A stretch of DNA of 64,000 bases. Source: an uncultured Bacilli bacterium. Its GTDB lineage: Bacteria; Bacillota_I; Bacilli_A; RF39; UBA660. The position numbers were made by a program, and so were the translations under genes. The stretch spans positions 1-64,000 of the forward strand of contig CAJTXY010000001.1 in assembly GCA_910583685.1 (NCBI GenBank), in the 5' to 3' direction. Of the stretch, positions 36,879 to 44,306 are shown piece after piece (the stretch's first letter is position 1; every line of letters begins with the position of its first letter). Below the pieces are notes generated by a model. It made no database searches, was not told the origin of the DNA, and saw only the letters and a program-made list of their open reading frames with translations.

Positions 36879-37583
36879 TTATTTAGTTGGTTTCTTTTCA
36901 GATTGAACAACATCAATCTTAACGCTAAGTGTAACATTTGCTTGTGCTCCTGTTGAACCATCTTTAGCAATACCATTTCCTAAATTAGTATCTTCTGCGT
37001 CATCACCATCGATAACCCATTCCCAACCGATTACATAAGTATGGTTAGGAGCAGTATTTGCTGCGTAAACTCCATTAAGCTCAGATCCAATTCCATTGAT
37101 TAAGGCATTAATGTCGTTGTACTTTTCAGCATCAGTAAAGGCAAGAGATTGGAATGTAGCTCCTGTTAGAGTTTGTCCAGTTACATCTCTTAGATAATAT
37201 TTCATTTGACCATTACCTTTTGTAGTAATTTCATCAACTGAAGAATTATCGCTTACTGTTAATTCATAGTTTGTTTCTGGTTTATTTTCACCTAAAGTGA
37301 ATGTATAAATTCCAGAAGTACCTGGTGCTACCACTTTATCAGTACCATTTGCAGATTCAACATCAACAGCATTATCTTGTCCTGCTAATGTAGTAGTATA
37401 AGATGCTGCAAATAAATTGATTTCGATTTCCTTATCGTTTTCAAATCCCCAAACGGCAACACGTGCAGAATCAGTGAAAGAAAAATCTCCCACATATTTT
37501 GCATAAGTACCACTTACAGAATAACTAGTAATACCAACAAGTGCTAACAATGCACAAAGAACTGTCATTTTCTTTTTCATCAT
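36879..37583 (-). CDS. TasA-like main fibre subunit
   Basis: Secreted protein of about 234 aa. A typical signal (KKKMTVLCALLALVGITSYS) ends in SGTYAKYVGDFSFTDSARVA, with cleavage expected near Tyr-Ala/Lys-Tyr. The mature part is beta-rich, Asn/Thr/Gly-rich and acidic, with GIYTFTLGE and the C-terminal VIGWEWVIDGDD...DTNLGN typical of TasA-like polymers. It has the strongest ribosome site of the operon (AAAGGAGGTG) and is framed by hairpins, fitting an abundant subunit. It follows the first SipW-type peptidase. Confidence 0.85.
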   Translation of the reverse strand: MMKKKMTVLCALLALVGITSYSVSGTYAKYVGDFSFTDSARVAVWGFENDKEIEINLFAASYTTTLAGQDNAVDVESANGTDKVVAPGTSGIYTFTLGENKPETNYELTVSDNSSVDEITTKGNGQMKYYLRDVTGQTLTGATFQSLAFTDAEKYNDINALINGIGSELNGVYAANTAPNHTYVIGWEWVIDGDDAEDTNLGNGIAKDGSTGAQANVTLSVKIDVVQSEKKPTK

Positions 37584-37614
37584 TGTCACCTCCTTTCTTA
37601 GATGTCATTTATAT

Positions 37615-37638
37615 GTAAACCCTATAAAAGGTGTTTAC
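37615..37638 (-). promoter_or_regulatory. Hairpin between sipW-like and pilin genes
   Basis: On the minus strand GTAAAC...CC pairs with GG...GTTTAC around a 7-nt A/T-rich loop. It lies 30 nt before the pilin start, without a T-run; possibly an RNA processing or stabilising element. Confidence 0.4.
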
Positions 37639-37644
37639 CAGTAA

Positions 37645-38289
37645 TTATTTATTTTGCTTTGACTTTTTAGAATTCTTATTTTTTTCCTTTGTTTCTTGTT
37701 GTTCTCTCATTTTCTTAAATTCTAAAAACTCCTGACGTTCTCTTTCTCTTTCTTTTTTCGTAGAAATAGAAAAGCCAATTACAAATATTAAGGTAATTCC
37801 TAAAAATACTATAATAATAGTTGTTGGTTCTGCCAAACTATTCATAATAGAACCAATACTTGGAAATCTAGCAATATAAAGCCCTTCTACATCGCTAAAT
37901 TCGACTAGATTTTTATCCTGTGCTGAGTTATTGTCACCTTTTGTAATAAAATACTTCTCTCCATCTTCTTCTACAATATCAATGATACGATGGGTCGTAA
38001 CAGTATTTTCAGCATCACGGAAAGCGATGACATCTTCCTTTTTTAGTGTTTTGGGATTTACCATTTTAGTTAGTACTAAATCACCTTTATGTATTTTGGT
38101 CTCCATTGAATTAGAAAGAACAATAAATGGTTTATACCCAAATACATTTGGCACCTTGTCCTTGTTAATTTTTGACTGAACCATAATATATAAGTTCATA
38201 ATTAAAATAGGCACCAATAGTAAGCATATTACAACAAAAATGATATTGCTTATTTTTTGATACCATACTTTTGATTTTTCATTTTCCAT
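37645..38289 (-). CDS. sipW: SipW-type (ER-type) signal peptidase
   Basis: Signal peptidase of 214 aa with Ser-His chemistry: Ser61 in LSNSME, His100 in VTTHRI and Asp119 in TKGDNN. Membrane segments lie at about 16-36 and 155-175, and a Lys/Glu-rich cytosolic tail ends the protein. The start is the ATG 6 nt after GGTG. First gene of the fibre operon, directly upstream of the TasA-like subunit as sipW is upstream of tasA in Bacillus subtilis. The symbol denotes the class, not proven orthology. Confidence 0.9.
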   Translation of the reverse strand: MENEKSKVWYQKISNIIFVVICLLLVPILIMNLYIMVQSKINKDKVPNVFGYKPFIVLSNSMETKIHKGDLVLTKMVNPKTLKKEDVIAFRDAENTVTTHRIIDIVEEDGEKYFITKGDNNSAQDKNLVEFSDVEGLYIARFPSIGSIMNSLAEPTTIIIVFLGITLIFVIGFSISTKKERERERQEFLEFKKMREQQETKEKNKNSKKSKQNK

Positions 38290-38617
38290 ACTAATCACCT
38301 TTCCCTATTTTCATTCATTGAAAATTTTTAGACAAAATAATAAAACAATTGCAATCTTTTCTTTTGCTATTTATTCAGTAGTAAAGGGATTAGATCATTG
38401 TTTTATTATTTCTTTTTATTCTTTTATTATAAAAGCTTTTTGGCTTTGCAAGTTCTATAATAACATAAAGTATTATTACTTCACAACAAAAAAATACATT
38501 TTTTTCACTTGCTATCTTTTTTTCAAGATTTAAGTATAATAAAAAGACCAATATTCCTGGGATCATCAAACAAAATTTTTCTTACTTGTTTTTTTATAAC
38601 CTATTGATCTTTTGCTT
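38290..38617. other. Intergenic region upstream of the fibre operon
   Basis: About 330 nt, very AT-rich, without a convincing gene. It holds the candidate operon promoter at 38457-38486, leaving a leader of about 160 nt with a small CTTTTA/TAAAAG hairpin. The 3' end of the PH-domain gene lies on the other side. Confidence 0.6.
38457..38486 (-). promoter_or_regulatory. Candidate promoter and operator of the fibre operon
   Basis: On the minus strand -35 TTGTGA (38481-38486), 18-nt spacer and -10 TATTAT (38457-38462) extended by TG. The spacer contains the inverted repeat AAGTA/TACTT (38468-38481), well placed for a repressor or activator. Confidence 0.5.
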
Positions 38618-39010
38618 TTAAATTTCTGAACTCATCATTAGCTTATAAATTGCTTTGATGTTTTCTTTCTTATCGTGGTTCATTTCAATAAAGTTAAGAT
38701 GTAGTTGATAGCCACTATCTAGGCTAAATAATAACTCTACCTTTCCTGGTTTATAGTTAATTGCACTAGACGATATGGAACGATATGGAATAATATGAAT
38801 TTTCTTGTAATATACACCTAGGGTATCTCTATCAAATAGAATCATCCTTTTGCTTGTAAAAACTACATAGTCTTTACTGTTCTTATAAGCAAAAACGAAT
38901 TTTTCTTTTGCATCAATATATTCTCTTGCATATTCCTCTAACTCTTCTTCTTTTACTTCATATTTAAAGTCAAAGTATTTTGCCAATTCTTTAAATTTAA
39001 TGTATGCCAT
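38618..39010 (-). CDS. Bacterial PH-domain protein
   Basis: Soluble protein of 130 aa. After a helical start it reads like a bacterial pleckstrin-homology module: FVFAYKNSKDYVVFTSKRMILFDRD, IPYRSISS and a final strand-helix. Family members act in stress or membrane-associated roles that are poorly defined. The ATG with AGAGGTG 5 nt upstream is used, rejecting a longer frame. An extended -10 (TGTTACAAT) lies about 40 nt upstream. Confidence 0.65.
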   Translation of the reverse strand: MAYIKFKELAKYFDFKYEVKEEELEEYAREYIDAKEKFVFAYKNSKDYVVFTSKRMILFDRDTLGVYYKKIHIIPYRSISSSAINYKPGKVELLFSLDSGYQLHLNFIEMNHDKKENIKAIYKLMMSSEI

Positions 39011-39493
39011 ACACTCACCTCTTTTATTATCAAAGTTATTGTAACACACTTAATTACAGAAGGAAAGCGCAATGTAAAATTAGACATTTTATTGACAGGA
39101 GCTATTTTCTGATATTTACATTTTGAATACATTATTATTTACGTTTTTTGTCATATTTTCGACATTTTTTGACGTTTTCGAATCCCTTTATTTTACTTTT
39201 CTATTTAACACTATATTTTTTATTGACACTATATTTGTACTCGGTTTTTACTGCTTTTCGTTTTGTCTCATAGATAGATTATTGAACACTACCGCCTTAT
39301 TCCTATAAGTTTTTTTACAAATAAAAAGAGGAAAATAGATTGTATTTCTTCTGTCTTATTGTTATCATACTACAAGACTTCACGCACTTCCTCTTAGTGA
39401 TCTATTGTACTCATTTTACCATTTTTTCTTCGAGTCATCCCCACATATTCTATCAATAAATTTCTAATAAAAAAAGGCGTTTTTGCGCCTTAT
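39011..39493. other. Intergenic region between PH-domain gene and mraY
   Basis: About 480 nt with no convincing gene on either strand. It holds the extended -10 candidate of the PH-domain gene, a plus-strand TTGACA without a gene behind it, and the mraY terminator at its right edge. Confidence 0.6.
39468..39492 (-). terminator. Terminator of mraY
   Basis: AAGGCG/CGCCTT stem (6-nt A-rich loop) next to the stop codon, followed by T7 on the minus strand. Confidence 0.8.
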
Positions 39494-40474
39494 TTATAAC
39501 CATACTCCAAAGATAATTCCACTCATTGCTAGGATCAAACCGCCTACCCAAAATAGCTTTACAATATCAGTTTCTGCCCATCCTAACTTTTCAAAATGAT
39601 GATGAAGCGGTGTCATTAAAAATAATTTTTTGTGTAATACCTGTACCCAAAATGTCTGTATGATAACACTTAATGTCTCAATTACGAAGACACCTGCTAC
39701 TACTAGCAACGTAAGCTCTCTATGCGTAAGAATAGCAATCGCAGCCATTGCCCCTCCTAGGGCAAGGGAACCTGTATCACCCATAAATACTTTTGCAGGA
39801 TGCGTATTATAGATCAAAAATCCTATTAAACTTCCCACCAAAATTAAGCAAAATAGACCAATGTCCTCGAAACCGACCATCAGAGATATTAGACTAAAAG
39901 CAATAAAGGCAATCGCAGAAAGACCACCTGCTAAGCCGTCTAAACCATCTGTTAAATTAACTGCATTCGAAGCTCCCACTAATACAAAGAGAATAAACAA
40001 ACCATAAAGCCAGCCCATTTCAATATCAATATTTAATGTGCCAACAACCCAGGAAGTTTGCCCCCCACTACGCATATATATGTAGAAAAAGCCAATTGCA
40101 ATTAAGACTTGCATAAATAGCTTTTGATAGGTAGTAAGTCCCTCATTATTTTTCTTTCGAATCGATAAAAAATCATCTAAAAAGCCAATTACAGCATACC
40201 CTACAAATACTAAAAGTACAATTCCTAGATTCGATGAGTATGAAACCTTATTGGTTAATAGTAAGCCCAAAGTAGTAATTACAGTTGGGGCAATAAAAAT
40301 CAGTCCTCCCATCGTCGGCGTTCCCGATTTTTTTCTATGGTTTTCTCCTACAAATATACTGATCGTTTGCCCTATTTTTAATCTTTTCAAAATTGGTACT
40401 AAAATAAGGCCTAAAACCGCTGAGGTTAAAAATCCAATCATAATTGCAAATACAGCTTTTGTTAAAAGCAACAT
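39494..40474 (-). CDS. mraY: Phospho-MurNAc-pentapeptide translocase
   Basis: Ten-span membrane enzyme of 326 aa that makes lipid I from UDP-MurNAc-pentapeptide and undecaprenyl phosphate. Diagnostic motifs: KKSGTPTMGGL, the DDFLSIRKKN aspartate pair, NLTDGLDGLAGG and MTPLHHHFEKLGW. It follows the PASTA-PBP gene, as in dcw clusters, and ends in a terminator, so the dcw genes are split into several loci here. Confidence 0.98.
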   Translation of the reverse strand: MLLLTKAVFAIMIGFLTSAVLGLILVPILKRLKIGQTISIFVGENHRKKSGTPTMGGLIFIAPTVITTLGLLLTNKVSYSSNLGIVLLVFVGYAVIGFLDDFLSIRKKNNEGLTTYQKLFMQVLIAIGFFYIYMRSGGQTSWVVGTLNIDIEMGWLYGLFILFVLVGASNAVNLTDGLDGLAGGLSAIAFIAFSLISLMVGFEDIGLFCLILVGSLIGFLIYNTHPAKVFMGDTGSLALGGAMAAIAILTHRELTLLVVAGVFVIETLSVIIQTFWVQVLHKKLFLMTPLHHHFEKLGWAETDIVKLFWVGGLILAMSGIIFGVWL

Positions 40475-40565
40475 TATTCTTCACTCCATTTCTTCGTAAG
40501 TATTATACCACATAAATTTACTCTATATTAGAAAACCCCTAATTTTAGACAAAACTTTACATTCG

Positions 40566-42470
40566 TTAGTTTAGTAACAATCGAACAGTCCCACCTTCTG
40601 CTAATTTTTCACCAGCTTCTGGCGATTGTGAGATGACTTTTTCACCAGTTCCAGAATACTCAACAGTAAAGTTTTCTAACCTTTTTTTAGCCTCTTTTAC
40701 ATCCTTTCCAACTACATTTGGTACTTTGTAAGTAATTTTATCAGTCCATTCCAAGTCTTTTGCCATCTCTCCATCTTGCTTTTCAATCCCTAAGGCATCG
40801 ATAATATCTAAGAGTATTTTTCTTGCTACTGGTGTAGTAGTATAGCTAGAAAGTTGAGCTGTATTTTTAGGATTATCAATCGCAATATATAAAACAGCTT
40901 CTGGATCATTTGAGGGAACGATTCCTACAAATGACATTATATAATTATTCACCAGATATCTACCATCTTCTACCTTTTGTGCTGTACCCGTTTTTCCGCC
41001 GATCCGGTAGCCTTCAATAAAAGCAGCCTTTCCTCCCCCTTTTGCAACGACACTTTCTAGGGCTCTTCTCATAATCTTAGATGTTTTTTTGCTAATTGTT
41101 TTTCTTACGACTTTTGGGTCTGTTTTTTGGATCACATTCCCGGTTTCTTTCTCCATTACATTTTTCACAACATATGGTTGATATAAATTCCCTCCATTTA
41201 AAACGGCAGATACTGCTGTTACCTGTTGGATCGGCGTGACACTTACTCCTTGTCCAAAAGCAGTGGTTGCTAATTCTACATTTCCTACTTGATCTAAGTT
41301 AAAAATAATCCCCTTTCCTTCTCCATTTAAATCAATCCCTGTTTTTTCACCAAATCCAAATAAGTCTAGATAGGAAAATAGCTTTTCCTTCCCAAGGAGT
41401 TGCCCCATTTTTACAAAACCTGGGTTGCAAGAGTTTTGGAGGACTTGTAAAAAGGTTTGATGCCCATGGCCTCCCGCTTTCCAACATTTGATACGGGCAG
41501 TATCCACCTGAACAGATCCAGAGTCAAAAAACTCATCTTTGTCCAAGTCAATTAATCCTTCTTCTACTACAGCTGATGTCGTAATAATTTTAAAGGTGGA
41601 TCCTGGTTCATAAGATGCCCAAATAGGTAAGTTTCTAGAAAGTTCTTCTGTTGAATAGTTTTGATAGTTATTAGGATCGAAGTTTGGTCTACTACTCATT
41701 CCTAAGATTTCTCCTGTCTTAGGATTCATCACTACAGCTAAGGCCATTTCTGGTGAAAACATATCCACTACATTGTCCAGTTCTCGTTCTAATGATTTTT
41801 GAATATTAATATCAATTGTTAGTTGAATATTTAATCCATCTTGAGGCGCTACATAAACGTCTGATAGGTTCAAGCGATTTCCCTTGGCATCTGAAAAGTA
41901 TTTGATTGCTCCAGCTTCTCCAGTTAAGTATTTGTCATACTCTAATTCTAGCCCTGAGAGGCCCTGATTATCAATTCCAACATATCCTAAAACGTGCGAA
42001 AGTAAGTTGCCATACGGATAATACCTCTTAGCCTCTTTTACTAAATACACCCCTTCTAACTCTAATGCTGAAATCTTATCTGCTATCTCAAATGAAAGTC
42101 TTCTTCCTTCTGGGTGAACTCTTTCAATAGAAGTTTGTTTGCTCACGTGTGCATACATCTCTTTATAACTCACATTCAGAATGTCAGCAAGTTTCTTTGC
42201 TACTTCTTCTTTATTTTTGATTTGGTTGGGAATTAATACAAGTGAAGTTGTAGTTAGATTATCGGCAAGCACAACCCCATTTCTGTCCAATATTAGCCCA
42301 CGACTTGCTTCAATTGGCAGATCTCTACTCCATAAATCTTTTGCAAGTGCAGAAAGTTTTTTGTAATCAAACACTTGAATATAGAAAACTTTAAATACGA
42401 CTAAAAAGAATAATAAAGTAAAAATTAGAAATGTAATACGAATTCTAGCATCAATCTTTTTTACAAACAT
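40566..42470 (-). CDS. ftsI: Class B penicillin-binding protein with PASTA domain
   Basis: Septal transpeptidase of 634 aa: one membrane segment (about 11-32), a pedestal domain (55-200), and the transpeptidase with Ser291 in GSTFK, SCN at 347-349 and KTG at 493-495. A single PASTA domain lies at about 581-634 (VPNVVGKDVKEAKKRL). It cross-links new septal peptidoglycan and partners with FtsW. A sporulation SpoVD-like role is possible by architecture, but the mraY linkage favours FtsI/PBP2X. Confidence 0.95.
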   Translation of the reverse strand: MFVKKIDARIRITFLIFTLLFFLVVFKVFYIQVFDYKKLSALAKDLWSRDLPIEASRGLILDRNGVVLADNLTTTSLVLIPNQIKNKEEVAKKLADILNVSYKEMYAHVSKQTSIERVHPEGRRLSFEIADKISALELEGVYLVKEAKRYYPYGNLLSHVLGYVGIDNQGLSGLELEYDKYLTGEAGAIKYFSDAKGNRLNLSDVYVAPQDGLNIQLTIDINIQKSLERELDNVVDMFSPEMALAVVMNPKTGEILGMSSRPNFDPNNYQNYSTEELSRNLPIWASYEPGSTFKIITTSAVVEEGLIDLDKDEFFDSGSVQVDTARIKCWKAGGHGHQTFLQVLQNSCNPGFVKMGQLLGKEKLFSYLDLFGFGEKTGIDLNGEGKGIIFNLDQVGNVELATTAFGQGVSVTPIQQVTAVSAVLNGGNLYQPYVVKNVMEKETGNVIQKTDPKVVRKTISKKTSKIMRRALESVVAKGGGKAAFIEGYRIGGKTGTAQKVEDGRYLVNNYIMSFVGIVPSNDPEAVLYIAIDNPKNTAQLSSYTTTPVARKILLDIIDALGIEKQDGEMAKDLEWTDKITYKVPNVVGKDVKEAKKRLENFTVEYSGTGEKVISQSPEAGEKLAEGGTVRLLLN

Positions 42471-42574
42471 AATATCACCTACACTACTTTATGAGCATAA
42501 CGAAAAAACATGTCCACTTTTAAAACAAGGCATAAACCACATTTGTCTTTTCATATACTTTTCTAGGTGATAGT

Positions 42575-43297
42575 ATGAAAATCTTTTCATTAAAAAATAA
42601 TCAATATAATAATTCTTCATTTATAGAAACGGTCTATAATGATAAAAACGTAGAAGGATTAGTACTGGATATCATTATGACTTTAGATCATAAAATTATT
42701 GTATTTCCAGAATCTACGAGTACATCTGTCGGTCTTGAATCTGTTCAAAAGAAAACTTTAAAGGAGATTAAAGATTCTGAGATAGAGCTTTTGGAGACTT
42801 ATTTAAAACAGCTTACTAATTTTAAAAAACGAATTATTCTTAATATTATACCAATGGAACAACCTATTTTAACTGATTATACTGCTGAATCTATTTATAA
42901 GCAGAATTGTTTCTATATCGATCAAATATTAGAAATTGTTACACGTTACAAAGAATGCGTTATTAGTATGATGAGTATTAGTACTTCACTTCTTAATATT
43001 TTAAAATCTAAAAAATTAGATTATAAATTAGGTTGGGTTATTGCTACAGAGAATACCAATTATATTGATCTTGATATGTACATTTTTGCAAGCAGCGTGC
43101 TTGATAATGCTGTTTTAATGCAGCAGATTGACCATAACAAAGAGATTATGGTTTATGCTGTAGATGGCTATAGCATTAATAATGTTTTAAACTTTTTTAA
43201 AAGTAGAGAAAAAAGTTCTATTAAGAAAAAAATATTCAGTGAAATTTTTGTCATCACCTATTATCCTGACATTTTCACTAATACTTATTTAAATTAA
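42575..43297 (+). CDS. Degenerate glycerophosphodiester phosphodiesterase-like protein
   Basis: Protein of 240 aa with a TIM-barrel GDPD-like pattern: VEGLVLDIIMTLDHKIIVFPE corresponds to the IELDVxxTxDxxxVxxHD strand-loop. The catalytic Glu is replaced by Val and the His-Asp by Pro-Glu (Asp32 stays), and the first His of the family is absent. It is probably not an active phosphodiesterase. AGGTG precedes the ATG. It is divergent from the PBP gene; its function is unknown. Confidence 0.55.
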   Translation: MKIFSLKNNQYNNSSFIETVYNDKNVEGLVLDIIMTLDHKIIVFPESTSTSVGLESVQKKTLKEIKDSEIELLETYLKQLTNFKKRIILNIIPMEQPILTDYTAESIYKQNCFYIDQILEIVTRYKECVISMMSISTSLLNILKSKKLDYKLGWVIATENTNYIDLDMYIFASSVLDNAVLMQQIDHNKEIMVYAVDGYSINNVLNFFKSREKSSIKKKIFSEIFVITYYPDIFTNTYLN

Positions 43298-43302
43298 CCA
43301 CC

Positions 43303-43326
43303 ATAAAAAAAGAGTATCTCTACTCC
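43303..43326 (-). terminator. Terminator of divIVA
   Basis: GAGTA/TACTC stem with a GAGA loop at the stop codon, followed by T7 on the minus strand. Confidence 0.75.
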
Positions 43327-43751
43327 AGTTCCAAAACTTCTATTTCGTCAACAACAGCTAGCTGTTGTTCAATAATAAGCTTTAATTTTCTTTTAAATAT
43401 TTTCATATTTTTCTCTATAACTTCTCGATTTACTTCGATTTTTTCTGCTTTTAGTAATGCTTCATTCACGATGCGATCTGCATTATGTTTTGCATTATCT
43501 ATAATCATAGCAGATTCTTCTTTGGCTGTATTTTTTATGTTTTCGCCATTTATTTCAGCATTTCTTACAGCCTGTTTTAATGTTTCCTCTATTCTGCGAT
43601 AATGCTCTAATTCACTTTTTAGCCGATCGATTTCTAGTTCTTGATGTCTGCATTTATTGACAATGTCTTCTGTTTGTGTAATAACATCATTAATAAATCG
43701 ATTTACTTCATTGCGATTATATCCATTTGCCTCATAATTAAATTTTTCCAT
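43320..43751 (-). CDS. divIVA: DivIVA-like coiled-coil protein
   Basis: Polar/septal scaffold of 143 aa. The N-terminal part FNYEANGYNRNEVNRFINDV is the DivIVA membrane-binding module, though the usual FxxxxxGY is slightly changed. A long coiled coil (30-130) follows. It comes right after sepF (24 nt), the common firmicute arrangement. Confidence 0.88.
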   Translation of the reverse strand: MEKFNYEANGYNRNEVNRFINDVITQTEDIVNKCRHQELEIDRLKSELEHYRRIEETLKQAVRNAEINGENIKNTAKEESAMIIDNAKHNADRIVNEALLKAEKIEVNREVIEKNMKIFKRKLKLIIEQQLAVVDEIEVLELE

Positions 43752-43775
43752 ATAATCACCCCTATAGGAAAAGTA

Positions 43776-44210
43776 TTACCAATTAAAATCGTCATCTTCC
43801 TTTTCTTTTTTGCTGCGACTAGTTTTTGGTGCTGCAGCTTCCTTATCATCACTAATTTTTCCTTCAACATTAATATTGTTAGGAGTACATAGGAAAATAC
43901 CACCACCTAGTTTTTGTAAATCACCACCAATTGCATATAGGGTTCCACTAAGGAAATCTACAATTCTCTTTCCCTGATCAGGTGTTACTCTTTTTAAATT
44001 CACTACTACTGCGTTACGTGCCTTTAAATAATCTGCAATTTGCTGAGACTCTGAATATGCCCTAGGTTCTAATAGCATCATTTTAGATCCTGCCATTCCA
44101 TTCTCATCATGATATTCTTCCCTCGATGTTGAATAGAATTCTTCTTCTACTACATCCTCACTTACCTCTTCTTCTGGTCCAAATAATCCTTTTAATTTAT
44201 CTAAAGCCAT
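43776..44210 (-). CDS. sepF: Cell division protein SepF
   Basis: Membrane-binding protein that tethers FtsZ. The 144-aa product has the amphipathic N-terminus [11 protein letters not shown], an acidic linker and the core SepF fold ([40 protein letters not shown]). The start is the ATG after GGAGG (7 nt); a frame 18 nt longer lacks a site. A charged tail ([16 protein letters not shown]) is unusual. Confidence 0.95.
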   Translation of the reverse strand: MALDKLKGLFGPEEEVSEDVVEEEFYSTSREEYHDENGMAGSKMMLLEPRAYSESQQIADYLKARNAVVVNLKRVTPDQGKRIVDFLSGTLYAIGGDLQKLGGGIFLCTPNNINVEGKISDDKEAAAPKTSRSKKEKEDDDFNW

Positions 44211-44306
44211 TTTATTTCCTCCATTCAAGCCTATCTTATCTTAACTATCTATCATTGTAGCATATTTTTTTTATTTATAAAAGTATAAATTTGAAAATTT
44301 AATTAC

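Noticed and set aside
38318..38533. Plus-strand 71-codon frame in the gap before the fibre operon
   Set aside because: Composition follows AT-rich DNA and it overlaps the likely promoter on the other strand; no ribosome site.
39123..39308. Plus-strand 61-codon frame in the gap before mraY
   Set aside because: Almost only Phe, Leu, Thr and Ile from T-rich DNA; no ribosome site or recognisable fold.
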